DNA of 64,000 bases from positions 1 to 64,000 of the forward strand of contig JAZDOK010000016.1 in NCBI GenBank assembly GCA_043798715.1. The letters run 5' to 3'. The notes under the pieces are model-generated. The model ran no database searches and was not told where the DNA came from. It saw only the letters and a program-made list of their open reading frames with translations. Numbering within the stretch: position 1 is the stretch's first letter; each line of letters begins with the position of its first letter. This stretch comes from JAZDOK01 sp043798715 (GTDB lineage Bacteria > Vulcanimicrobiota > JAZDOK01). Positions 56,506 through 64,000 of this stretch are shown here, piece by piece. The position numbers and the translations under genes were made by a program.

Positions 56506-58673
56506 GCCGAAGTTTCATTCAATTCCTCGATCTCGTTCTGGTCAGTTTCCTCATCCTTTTCCTGGAACTGGCCTGTATTCGCTGGTTTCCAAGTTACCTC
56601 AGGCTCCTGAGCTTTTTTACGAATTTTATTCTGCTCGCCTGTTTTCTCGGCATGAGCATCGGCTGTCTCATCGCCGACCGGAAAGAGGATTTTTTCGCAT
56701 GGTCGGGGCCTCTTCTCCTGACGGCTTGTTTTATTGTCTGGTGCTTTAAAGCCCTGGGTTTGACCACAACGATGGGAACTCAGCTCTTTAAAGATGAAAT
56801 CTTTTTCGGCGCCGAGATCCTTGAAACTCAGAGAATCGTTCCTCTCGAGCTGATCGTGGTCGTCTTCTTTCTTCTCCTGTCTCTGGCCTTCGTCGGACTG
56901 GGACAGAAACTGGGGCGGGAACTTAAAAAGCATCCGCCGCTCATCGCTTACTCCTTCAATATAGGGGGAAGCCTTATTGGAATTCTGGCGTTTTCCGTCT
57001 GCTCCTACCTCTCAACGCCGCCTTCCGTATGGTTCGCCCTGTCGCTGCTGGCTTTTGTGTTGTTGTTGAGGGACAGGTCCCGCGTCACCCGGCTGGCGAA
57101 CCTTCTGGCTCAGGTACTTCTGCTGAGCATCGTTGTCGTGATGGAGTTTCATACGATATGGTCTCCCTACTACAAGATCGTGCTCCAATCCGATAAAAAC
57201 TCACCCGGCGTCACCCATCTCCTCGTGAACGATATCGGCCACCAGTTCATGAAGCCGGTTGACCAGTTCTCTCTTTATTCCATTCCCTATATTCTACTCG
57301 CCAGGAGCCGGCCGGAAGCTTCCCCGGATCATGTACTGGTCATTGGAGCGGGCACGGGTAATGATGTCGCCCATGCACTTTACAATGGAGCCCGCAAAAT
57401 AGACGCGGTCGAAATTGATGCCTCCATCATCCGCCTGGGAAAGATATTGCACCCGGAACATCCCTACCAGAGCGATAAGGTCTCACTTTACAATGAGGAC
57501 GGTCGTTCCTTTATCAAAAGGGTGAAAGAAAAATATGACATCGTTCTCTACGGACTGGTGGACTCTCTCACCCTGCTGTCCACCTATTCCAGCATCCGGC
57601 TGGAGAACTATCTTTTCACCACCGAGGCGTTTCGAGAGGTGAAAGAACGGCTTAAGCCCGGAGGAATCTTCGTGGTTTATAATTATTTTCGCGAGGGGTG
57701 GCTGATCCAGCGCATAAGCCGCATGCTGGAGACGGTTTTCAATCAGAAGCCTCTCATTCTGACCTATCCCCCCTGCGCTGTCATACGGGATGTTCCCCGG
57801 GATCCGAGCGATTTTTCGCTTTCTACTTTTGCGATTTTCATTTGTGGAGACAAGGACGGGATAGAAAAGTATCTAAGAGAAAAGAGTGTCAACATTGTCT
57901 CGCCAAACCGGTTTCCGGGTGCTCTGCCGATCGGGAGTCCCGCTCCCGGGAAAAAACAGCTCTACGGGATGAAATTTGCGCCATCTCGGCTGGATATAGT
58001 AAGCTCGCATGAAAAGTTGCCGGAAGATGACTGGCCTTTTCTATACCTGAGAAAACCATCCCTCCCTCCTCACAATATAAAAGGCCTGTTACTGATTCTC
58101 CTGTGCTCTCTTATTCTGATGAGCTATCCCGGCCGTTTCCGCTTAAAGGACATCAACGGGCACTTCTTTTTCCTGGGCAGCGGTTTCATGATCATGGAGA
58201 CCCTCAGCATTACCAGGTTTGCCCTTCTTTTTGGTTCCACCTGGCTCAATAATTCGATTGTTTTTTTCTCGATTCTTGCCATGGGACTCTGTGCGACCCT
58301 GGTTGCTTTATTCAGGCCGGGAATAAAAACATCTTATCTGTATGCGGGCGTCTTCCTTTCTCTGGCCCTTATCCCGCTGGTCCCTATGAAATTCTTTCTC
58401 TCCCTTCCGCCGCTGGAAAGGCTTCTTTCTTCCGGGCTGTTATACTTTCTGCCAATCTTCTTCGGAGGAATTATTTTCGCTAATTCCTTCGGCAAGAGCG
58501 AGTCTTCCAACAAGGATTTGGGTTCCAACATCCTGGGAGCGATGCTTGGAGGGGTTGCGGAATACCTCTCCCTCATTTGGGGTTATCAGCACCTGGTACT
58601 GTTCGTGGCATTCATGTATTTTCTCTCGTGGATTTTCCTTCCAAAAGGCCGGACTTCACGGGGGAGGATTTAA
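56499..58673 (+). CDS. Membrane-embedded spermidine-synthase-like methyltransferase-fold protein
   Basis: 724 residues. An N-terminal block of about six or seven membrane helices, a soluble spermidine-synthase-like domain (about 255-460: VLVIGAGTGNDVAHALYNGA, DAVEIDASIIRLGK, NEDGRSFIKR, YDIVLYGLVDSLT), and a C-terminal block of about seven helices. The nucleotide-binding G-x-G and the acidic VEID are intact. Such fusions exist in many bacteria without known substrate. GTG start overlaps the stop of the PIN remnant. Confidence 0.85.
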   Translation: MKGRSFIQFLDLVLVSFLILFLELACIRWFPSYLRLLSFFTNFILLACFLGMSIGCLIADRKEDFFAWSGPLLLTACFIVWCFKALGLTTTMGTQLFKDEIFFGAEILETQRIVPLELIVVVFFLLLSLAFVGLGQKLGRELKKHPPLIAYSFNIGGSLIGILAFSVCSYLSTPPSVWFALSLLAFVLLLRDRSRVTRLANLLAQVLLLSIVVVMEFHTIWSPYYKIVLQSDKNSPGVTHLLVNDIGHQFMKPVDQFSLYSIPYILLARSRPEASPDHVLVIGAGTGNDVAHALYNGARKIDAVEIDASIIRLGKILHPEHPYQSDKVSLYNEDGRSFIKRVKEKYDIVLYGLVDSLTLLSTYSSIRLENYLFTTEAFREVKERLKPGGIFVVYNYFREGWLIQRISRMLETVFNQKPLILTYPPCAVIRDVPRDPSDFSLSTFAIFICGDKDGIEKYLREKSVNIVSPNRFPGALPIGSPAPGKKQLYGMKFAPSRLDIVSSHEKLPEDDWPFLYLRKPSLPPHNIKGLLLILLCSLILMSYPGRFRLKDINGHFFFLGSGFMIMETLSITRFALLFGSTWLNNSIVFFSILAMGLCATLVALFRPGIKTSYLYAGVFLSLALIPLVPMKFFLSLPPLERLLSSGLLYFLPIFFGGIIFANSFGKSESSNKDLGSNILGAMLGGVAEYLSLIWGYQHLVLFVAFMYFLSWIFLPKGRTSRGRI

Positions 58674-58770
58674 CGCTCTTCTTTCAGAAATATGTTTGTA
58701 TCATTCCGTGCCGGTTGTTGCGCGGAGCTTTGCCGCCCATGTATTCATTTGACAAAAAGGAGGCTATAAA

Positions 58771-59559
58771 ATGAAACTATCCCGAAAAACCCTCGCCGCC
58801 GTACTGGTGATCACCCTGCTCTGTACCGTGTCCTGGGCCCTGGCCACGACCATGACCATCAAGTTCAAGGATGGGACCGTGGTGAACTACGACGCGACTA
58901 AGATCGAGTCCGTAATATTTTCTGAGACCGCAACTCCCGGGGCTCAGGAGGGCACGGCTATTTTCGAAGACACCTTCCCCTCGGGGCTCTCCGATACCTG
59001 GGAGCCGATTGCGTGCGCGGGCGGAAGTTTTGACAAGTTTGCCAAGGCCCTGCCCGGACGCATCGAGGTGATTGTGCCGGAAGGCAATTCCTGGGGCAAG
59101 ACCGGCATCGTATCGCGCCAACCTTTGTTCACCGTGGGGCCCGACATGGAAACCGCGCCTCTCGCGCTTGAGCTCAAATTCGACCCGGCCAGGACCACGG
59201 GCTTAATCATCGGCCTTTCCGAAAGCAAAACCCAGGATCTCTATTGGGCCCAGAACGTCTGGTTCCATATAGGCCGCCCCTCCGTGACCGCGACTTCCTC
59301 TGATTTCAGTAACACCCAGAACGGCGTCGAGAATTACGGCTCGGCCAAGGGCCCGGCCGCGTTTCCCGGGACCGTAACCCTGACCATCAAGCCGGGCTTT
59401 GTCAGCGTGGAGACCTCAACCGGCATCAAGCAGGAGGGCAAGTTCTCCTGGCTCAAGCCCGGATCTTCAGCCTATCTCTATATCTTCAGTCATCCCACGG
59501 CCGAGGGTCTGCCTGCCGCCTTCATCCTGGAGAAAATAAGGATGTTCACCGGTCGCTGA
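58771..59559 (+). CDS. Secreted protein with a lectin-like beta domain
   Basis: 262 residues. Signal peptide (LAAVLVITLLCTVSWALA), then TIKFKDGTVVNYDATKIESV and a domain of about 190 residues (IFEDTFPSGLSDTWEP, GRIEVIVPEGNSWGKTG, GLIIGLSESKTQDLYW) of the beta-sandwich kind seen in concanavalin-like folds. No catalytic residues recognised. AAAGGAGG precedes the ATG. Confidence 0.8.
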   Translation: MKLSRKTLAAVLVITLLCTVSWALATTMTIKFKDGTVVNYDATKIESVIFSETATPGAQEGTAIFEDTFPSGLSDTWEPIACAGGSFDKFAKALPGRIEVIVPEGNSWGKTGIVSRQPLFTVGPDMETAPLALELKFDPARTTGLIIGLSESKTQDLYWAQNVWFHIGRPSVTATSSDFSNTQNGVENYGSAKGPAAFPGTVTLTIKPGFVSVETSTGIKQEGKFSWLKPGSSAYLYIFSHPTAEGLPAAFILEKIRMFTGR

Positions 59560-59565
59560 AAACTG

Positions 59566-59602
59566 TTGAATTTTCGTCCAACCTGTGCTACAATGTGTTA
59601 CA
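59566..59602 (+). promoter_or_regulatory. Promoter and candidate operator of the toxin-antitoxin operon
   Basis: TTGAAT (59566-59571), 17-nt spacer, TACAAT (59589-59594). Over the -10 lies a direct repeat, TGTGCTACA (59584-59592) and TGTGTTACA (59594-59602), a plausible binding site for the RHH antitoxin. Confidence 0.6.
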
Positions 59603-59618
59603 GGAGGATGAATTCAAT

Positions 59619-59837
59619 ATGAGAGAAAGCATTTCTATCAGTCTTCCCACCCCCATGCGGCAAAGGCTGGATCGTTTCATCAGGGCGGGACGTCTTAACC
59701 GGAGCGATATCGTCCGCGAGGCCCTGCGGCAATACTTCGCCCGCGAGGAATTCCGCCGCCTTCGCTCCCTCATGGTGCCGGAAGCAGAAGAACGCGGCAT
59801 CTTCACGGACGACGATGTCTTCAAGCACCTCAAATGA
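59619..59837 (+). CDS. Ribbon-helix-helix antitoxin
   Basis: 72 residues. The CopG-like RHH motif is clear: SISISLPTPMRQRLDRFIRA then RLNRSDIVREALRQYFAREE. The C-terminal part would wrap the toxin. CAGGAGG precedes the ATG at 11 nt. Stop overlaps the toxin start by 4 nt. A longer frame from 59595 is not needed. Confidence 0.9.
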   Translation: MRESISISLPTPMRQRLDRFIRAGRLNRSDIVREALRQYFAREEFRRLRSLMVPEAEERGIFTDDDVFKHLK

Positions 59838-60250
59838 AGGTCTTTTTCGACACCAATGTCCTTATAGCTGCTTTCATCTCCCACGGAGCCTGCACGGAAC
59901 TCTTCGAACACTGTTTGAGTGAACACCGGATCTGCCTCTCCCAGGAGGTCCTTGGAGAGTTGGAGGAAAAACTCACCGGCAAATTGGCCTTTCCTGAAGA
60001 AAAAGTTAAGGAAGTTCTCTCCTTCCTCCGGGAGAACGCGGAGGTTCTGCCTTCCGGGATCTTGCCTTCACCTGTCAGCCGGGATCCCGATGACGATCTG
60101 ATCCTGGCCTCGGCCCTCGGGGGTAAGGCCGACTGCCTCGTCAGCGGAGACAAGGATCTGCTTGTTCTGGAGAAGGTGCCGGGTCTGCCCATTATCAGCC
60201 CCGGCGACTTCTGGCGGTTTGAAAAAAGGAGAGGCCGGAAGCGGCGTTGA
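59834..60250 (+). CDS. PIN-domain ribonuclease toxin
   Basis: 138 residues of the COG1569-type PIN family (putative RNase toxins). Acidic residues: Asp6 in FFDTNVLIAAF, Glu in VLGELEEKL, Asp in DPDDDLILASAL and in VSGDKDLL. Coupled to the RHH antitoxin by the ATGA overlap. Two broken relatives lie at 52949 and 56360. Confidence 0.92.
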   Translation: MKVFFDTNVLIAAFISHGACTELFEHCLSEHRICLSQEVLGELEEKLTGKLAFPEEKVKEVLSFLRENAEVLPSGILPSPVSRDPDDDLILASALGGKADCLVSGDKDLLVLEKVPGLPIISPGDFWRFEKRRGRKRR

Positions 60251-60269
60251 CAACTTAACAAGCGCATGT

Positions 60270-60491
60270 CTACTTTTTCTTCCTCAAGACGCCTTCGAGC
60301 CAGTCGAGGATGCGCTCGTTGGCGAAGACCATGGCCCCTATCTGGCAGTGTTCCTCCGCCCCGTCCTGCGAGGTAGTGAGCAGAAAATCCCTGGGGCACT
60401 TGAGGGTTTCATATTCCACCACGACGCGAATAACGGGTGGGACAAGGTTGTCGAGAAGTATTTCAAGACCGCCTGAGACCCATATACTCAA
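60270..60491 (-). CDS. Small hypothetical protein after the Mut7-C gene
   Basis: Up to 73 residues; the part VVEYETLKCPRDFLLTTSQD then GAEEHCQIGAMVFANERILDWLEGVL looks like real protein. TTG 60491 lies within the end of the Mut7-C gene; a GTG near 60419 could also be used. No family recognised. Confidence 0.45.
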   Translation of the reverse strand: MSIWVSGGLEILLDNLVPPVIRVVVEYETLKCPRDFLLTTSQDGAEEHCQIGAMVFANERILDWLEGVLRKKK

Positions 60492-60924
60492 GCTCGGCTT
60501 TCATGTGCTCGTAATGGGTGGCCGCCCAAAAAACTTTCATGCAATTGGGACAGCGGGAGAAATTATCCCGGGTCTTAAAAACATAAGGTGGAACCAATAT
60601 CTTCACTTCTTCTTTTTCAACCGGTAAAAGCTTTTCGTTGCAGGCCAGGCAGCGAGTGAACAGGGCGGCCTTGTCTGAAGGAAAGACGTTCAGAAACTGG
60701 GCCAGTTGATTCCGCCAGAGGTCGTCCCGGATAAAGAAAATTTCAAGCCCCTTCTTTTTCGCCAGCCTGGTGTCCCGGGTGAGGAGCACGCGGTTTTCAT
60801 TTTTGGCCAGGGACAGAAGAACTTCGTCGGCGATTTCGCTGAAATAAAGCGTGTCAAAACCGAGGATTCTGAGCCACCTGGCCAGCCGGCCCAGCATGGC
60901 GTCCGCAAGAAATTTCCGGTTCAT
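60463..60924 (-). CDS. Mut7-C RNase domain protein
   Basis: 153 residues, the stand-alone Mut7-C family: FLADAMLGRLARWLRILGFD at the N-terminus (PIN-like fold), NRVLLTRDTRLAKKKG, and a zinc-ribbon-like C-terminal part with CLACNEKLLPV and RCPNCMKVFWAATHYEHM. Usually classed as a putative RNase; function in vivo unknown. Confidence 0.92.
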   Translation of the reverse strand: MNRKFLADAMLGRLARWLRILGFDTLYFSEIADEVLLSLAKNENRVLLTRDTRLAKKKGLEIFFIRDDLWRNQLAQFLNVFPSDKAALFTRCLACNEKLLPVEKEEVKILVPPYVFKTRDNFSRCPNCMKVFWAATHYEHMKAELEYMGLRRS

Positions 60925-61111
60925 GGTGTGAAAAGTTTTCGACGGATTTACTTTTACACCTGTTCCCTGATGAGTATCGGGTCAATGTTCAAAGTTCAGA
61001 CTCCGGGTACGCAAGCCCGCTGCCCGCATCTGATAAATGAGTATGGGAAGAGGGATCTTGAAAAGCCGCGATGAATAAAAGAGTGTTTGTTTTTCATCAC
61101 TGTCAATAGAA

Positions 61112-62260
61112 ATGAGGGCACTCTTGACCGAAAAGGGAAAATCAAATTCAGAAAAAGGAGGGCATATCCGCGCCGCCAAGGCCTATTTTTTTTCAGGGAA
61201 TGCTCTGTATCTGGCCGGTTTATTCATCTACACGTTCAGTCCCTATTATGGGAATTTCATCTCGACTGAACGGTTCGACTATGCCGTTTTTCCGGAAATA
61301 GTCCGACCGTTTTTTGAGGCACTCTTTGCGGTCATCGGGCAGAATACCCAGGAGTTTCTCTGGCGGGCGTATCTATGTTACCTGCTTTATTCTCTTTTCA
61401 ATGTTTTATTTCAGCCTCGGAAGATCGAACTTGAGAGATACCGCCCCTATGTTTTCTGGAGGGTCCTGGGTTCGGCGATCAGTGCCGGCCTGCCTTTTTT
61501 AAAGGGCGACATGCAAAAGTCCGGACCTCCCTTCAAATGGAGCCAGGCCGAACGCACGACGGTCCTGTGTTTTCTCCTGAAGTTTTTTTATATTCCGGTG
61601 ATGACCAATTTTCTTTTCTCCAATATCAAGCTTTTGTTTGTAAATTACGATAAAATAACGATGATCGGAATCGGTCTCCCTCAGATCATCGAGGCGGTCT
61701 ATTTTTCCATGCTTTACATCCTCCTGATTGTGGATACCGGCTTTTTTACCTTCGGTTATATTTTCGAAATCAAGGGCAAGAGCGAGTTCCGCTCGGTGGA
61801 CCCCTATTTCACAGGTTGGCTGGCAGCACTCATGTGCTACCCCCCTTTTAACGGCATCACCTGCCAGTTAATCGGATGGGGTTCCACGGACTACGCCACC
61901 TTTGGCTCCATTCCGGTCACTATTGCGGTCCTGAGCCTGGTGCTGGTTCTTTATTTTATTTACACCTGGGCCTCGGTGGCTCTGGGTCTCAAGGCCAGCA
62001 ACCTTACCAACAGGGGAATAGTCTCATGGGGACCATACCGCTTTATCCGCCACCCGGCCTACATCTGCAAGAACCTGGCCTGGATCGTCATGGCGATCCC
62101 GCTCATGAGAAACGGACTGCCGACGATCCTGCCCCTCATTCTATGGAGTATGGTCTATCTTTTCCGCGCCCTGACCGAGGAGCGCCATCTACTGGCGGAT
62201 CCGGACTACCGGGAATACTGCCTTAAGGTGCGCTACCGTTTCATCCCCGGCCTCTATTAA
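61112..62260 (+). CDS. Multi-pass membrane methyltransferase (ICMT/PEMT-like C-terminus)
   Basis: 382 residues with seven or eight membrane helices. The C-terminal signature GPYRFIRHPAYICKNLAWIV and ALTEERHLLADPDYREYCLKVR is that of isoprenylcysteine-carboxyl and phospholipid N-methyltransferase relatives, the SAM-binding end. The N-terminal 250 residues are an extra membrane part of unknown role. ATG 61112 has no good ribosome site. Confidence 0.8.
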   Translation: MRALLTEKGKSNSEKGGHIRAAKAYFFSGNALYLAGLFIYTFSPYYGNFISTERFDYAVFPEIVRPFFEALFAVIGQNTQEFLWRAYLCYLLYSLFNVLFQPRKIELERYRPYVFWRVLGSAISAGLPFLKGDMQKSGPPFKWSQAERTTVLCFLLKFFYIPVMTNFLFSNIKLLFVNYDKITMIGIGLPQIIEAVYFSMLYILLIVDTGFFTFGYIFEIKGKSEFRSVDPYFTGWLAALMCYPPFNGITCQLIGWGSTDYATFGSIPVTIAVLSLVLVLYFIYTWASVALGLKASNLTNRGIVSWGPYRFIRHPAYICKNLAWIVMAIPLMRNGLPTILPLILWSMVYLFRALTEERHLLADPDYREYCLKVRYRFIPGLY

Positions 62261-62332
62261 TCCGTTCGTCCTGCGGGCGGAGGATATCTTGGCTTTTTGG
62301 AGAAAGTCACTTTTTAAGGAGGGATGATAATC

Positions 62333-63250
62333 ATGAGAATGAGAATTTCACAGCTTACCCTGTTCGTGTTTCTGATACTGCTTATTTCTTTCTCCGGGGC
62401 CCAGGCGGCCAAGATGAAAATTGCGGTGCTCCCCTTCGAGGATGGCTCCCTGAAGCACTGGTGGTCGGGGGATTTCAGGCCGGGCGAGGGCATCGCGGAC
62501 TCAATGGTCACGGCCCTTGTCAACAGCAAGGCTTTTGTAGTGGTAGAGCGCTCTGAGTTGAAGAAAGTGCTCGAGGAGCAGGGCCTTGGGGGCACCGGTA
62601 TCGTGGATCCGGCCACGGCCGCCAAGGTCGGAAAGGTTCTGGGGGTCCGCTATCTGGTCATGGGAAAGGTCACCGATTTTTCGCTCAGGGAATCGAACGT
62701 CGGGGTCGGCTCCATCCTCTCCCTTTTCGGCTCCAACAACCAGCAGGCCAACACTCTTGATTCCAAGACCGGGACGGCCCGGGTGGCCATTGACGCCCGA
62801 CTGATTGACACCGAGACGGCCGAGATCGCCTTTGCGGAAAAGGGAGTCGGGGAGATGTCCGCTTCCAATATCGGACTGTCCGGCCAGAACATAGGTATGA
62901 CCAACTTCAAGGAATCCATACTGGGGAAGGCCACTGAAAAAGCCATTGAGACCCTGGTGCAAAAAGTGGTTGAGTCGGCCAAAGCCTCGCCCGAGGGCAA
63001 GGTGGTGGACGTTGAGGGAAGCATTATCACAATCAACATGGGTGAAGGAGAAGTAACCGTCGGGCAGGAACTCAAAATTTTTTCAAAGGGCAAGGAGATA
63101 AAGGATCCGGACACGGGGGAATTGCTCGAGTGCCAGACTGATGAGATCGGTCTAATCCGCGTTATCTCCGTCTCCAAAAAAGTTTCCAAGTGCTCGGTCT
63201 TAGAAACGACCAGGGATATCAAGCCCAGGGATGTCGTGAAGTTCAAGTAG
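62333..63250 (+). CDS. CsgG-like exported protein
   Basis: 305 residues. Signal peptide (LTLFVFLILLISFSGAQA), then the CsgG/curli-assembly domain: KIAVLPFEDG, GEGIADSMVTALVNSKAFVV, VERSELKKVLEEQGL, ATAAKVGKVLGVRYLVMGKV. No lipobox cysteine, unlike CsgG itself. C-terminal part (about 215-305) is a beta domain (GSIITINMGEGEVTVGQEL). ATG 62333 is used because AAGGAGGG ends 9 nt upstream. Followed by an FlgT_N-like gene. Confidence 0.88.
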   Translation: MRMRISQLTLFVFLILLISFSGAQAAKMKIAVLPFEDGSLKHWWSGDFRPGEGIADSMVTALVNSKAFVVVERSELKKVLEEQGLGGTGIVDPATAAKVGKVLGVRYLVMGKVTDFSLRESNVGVGSILSLFGSNNQQANTLDSKTGTARVAIDARLIDTETAEIAFAEKGVGEMSASNIGLSGQNIGMTNFKESILGKATEKAIETLVQKVVESAKASPEGKVVDVEGSIITINMGEGEVTVGQELKIFSKGKEIKDPDTGELLECQTDEIGLIRVISVSKKVSKCSVLETTRDIKPRDVVKFK

Positions 63251-63253
63251 ACA

Positions 63254-63279
63254 GAAGACCATAGACCATAGACAGGGGA
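63254..63279 (+). repeat. GACCATAGACCATAGAC short repeat
   Basis: GAAGACCATAGACCATAGAC right after the CsgG-like gene; related to the copy at 46191-46210, also just after a stop codon. Confidence 0.5.
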
Positions 63280-63319
63280 ACTTCGGAGCGAGTGGATTTT
63301 TTCGAGGAAGGTGTCTGTC

Positions 63320-64000
63320 ATGAGAAAAGTCGCAATATCAGCTTGTTTCTGCTTCCTACTGATACTGGGCCTTGCGGGGGCGATCAGGGCGGCCGAGGTG
63401 AAGGAAGTGGTTGTCACCGGTAGCGGGGTCTCCAAAAACGCCGCCATTCGCGAGGCATTGAGAACGGCTATTGAACAGGCTCTGGGGGTCTTCATTGATT
63501 CTTCCACCAAGGTTGAAAACAGCGAGCTGATTGAAGACAAAATTCTGTCCCATGCGGAGGGCTTCGTCAGCGGCCAGGAAGTGCTCGAGGAGAAGAGCGG
63601 AAAGGATTCCTTCTGGGTGAAGCTGAAGGTAAAAGTCAGCCTTGAACCCCTTAAAGACGAGCTTTCCCGGTTGAAAATTCTGATCAAGACTATAGGGGAT
63701 CCCAGAATCATGGTGATCATCCCCGAGACTCACATCGCTCATCCAAGGGTGCCCGATCCCGCCGGTGAGACGGAAATCATCCGCAAGCTTCTCGGAGCCG
63801 GCTACAAGGTTGTGGATCCGCATATAGTCTCCTCCATACGCTACGGCGATCTGGTGGACAAGCTGCTCCGCGGCGACACCGCCGCGGCCCAGCAAATAGG
63901 CTCCAAATACGGGGCTGATATAATAATCATCGGGGAGGCCTTCAGCGAGGAAAACCAGAACCCCACGCTTCGGGATACCGGGCTCTCCTCCGCCAGGGCG
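63320..64000 (+). CDS. FlgT_N-like exported protein (partial)
   Basis: 227 codons are present and the frame is open at the window end. Signal peptide ending AGAIRA|AEV, then VTGSGVSKNAAIREALRTAI, EQALGVFIDSSTKVENSELI and GFVSGQEVLEEKSGK, the pattern of the FlgT N-terminal/LPP20 type. A second domain starts near residue 125 (RIMVIIPETHI, GADIIIIGEAF). GAGGAAGG precedes ATG 63320. With the CsgG-like gene it probably forms an envelope operon. Confidence 0.8.
   Translation, partial: MRKVAISACFCFLLILGLAGAIRAAEVKEVVVTGSGVSKNAAIREALRTAIEQALGVFIDSSTKVENSELIEDKILSHAEGFVSGQEVLEEKSGKDSFWVKLKVKVSLEPLKDELSRLKILIKTIGDPRIMVIIPETHIAHPRVPDPAGETEIIRKLLGAGYKVVDPHIVSSIRYGDLVDKLLRGDTAAAQQIGSKYGADIIIIGEAFSEENQNPTLRDTGLSSARA

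Noticed and set aside
1..64000. CRISPR arrays, tRNA genes, rRNA genes, phage structural genes, integrases and transposases
   Set aside because: I looked for each while reading and saw none; the only structural RNA with good support is rnpB.

Overview
The window looks like a piece of the chromosome of a diderm bacterium from a poorly characterised lineage; the sequence alone does not let me name a phylum. Support for this is a complete str/S10/spc/alpha ribosomal block in the standard bacterial order, zinc-binding versions of S14, S4 and L36, a class A RNase P RNA, prepilins, CsgG-like and FlgT_N-like exported proteins, and a sigma-54-type factor. Base composition is clearly GC-rich except for one AT-rich island. 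The L30 gene (rpmD) is missing from its usual place between rpsE and rplO.

Layout. 1-16129: the end of tuf, then rpsJ to rplQ in one strand-uniform run with secY, adk, map, infA, rpmJ and rpoA, ending in an ECF-type ABC ATPase gene (ecfA). About 16130-22220: an AT-rich island holding a glycine-rich membrane protein, two copies of a repeat with inverted ends, a double-hairpin element, a 769-residue zinc-ribbon/nuclease-like protein, a TIR-like/deoxyribosyltransferase-like protein and several broken AlbA_2 and winged-helix genes. A second, diverged copy of the last 264 bp of ecfA closes it. 22402-24626: rapZ-yvcK. 24839-30468: rarA, YtxH-like and STAS genes against a convergent radical SAM, transglutaminase and methylmalonyl-CoA decarboxylase series.

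30586-36531: a divergent sigma-54 factor, a soluble histidine kinase and an NtrC-type activator, followed by a well-formed -24/-12 promoter that leads into a duplicated-Cys4 small protein and glutamate dehydrogenase. 36683-46186: a second radical SAM/SPASM enzyme, uvrB, three pilin-like genes, a small membrane-anchored protein, a candidate selenocysteine thioredoxin (in-frame TGA at the first position of the CxxC site), a 51-residue orphan peptide, an isocitrate dehydrogenase family enzyme and a TPR protein. 46227-52930: a secreted HELGH metallopeptidase, pyruvoyl arginine decarboxylase, YlxP, EF-P, rnpB and an EamA transporter. 53083-64000: a 1080-residue secreted protein with toxin-like architecture, a membrane-embedded spermidine-synthase-like protein, an RHH/PIN toxin-antitoxin pair with two decayed PIN relatives upstream, a Mut7-C protein, a membrane methyltransferase, and CsgG-like and FlgT_N-like envelope proteins (the last cut by the window end).

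The most promising unexplained items are the nuclease-like + TIR-like gene pair in the island (a candidate defence module), the UGA-containing thioredoxin, and the self-contained sigma-54 circuit placed next to its probable target promoter.
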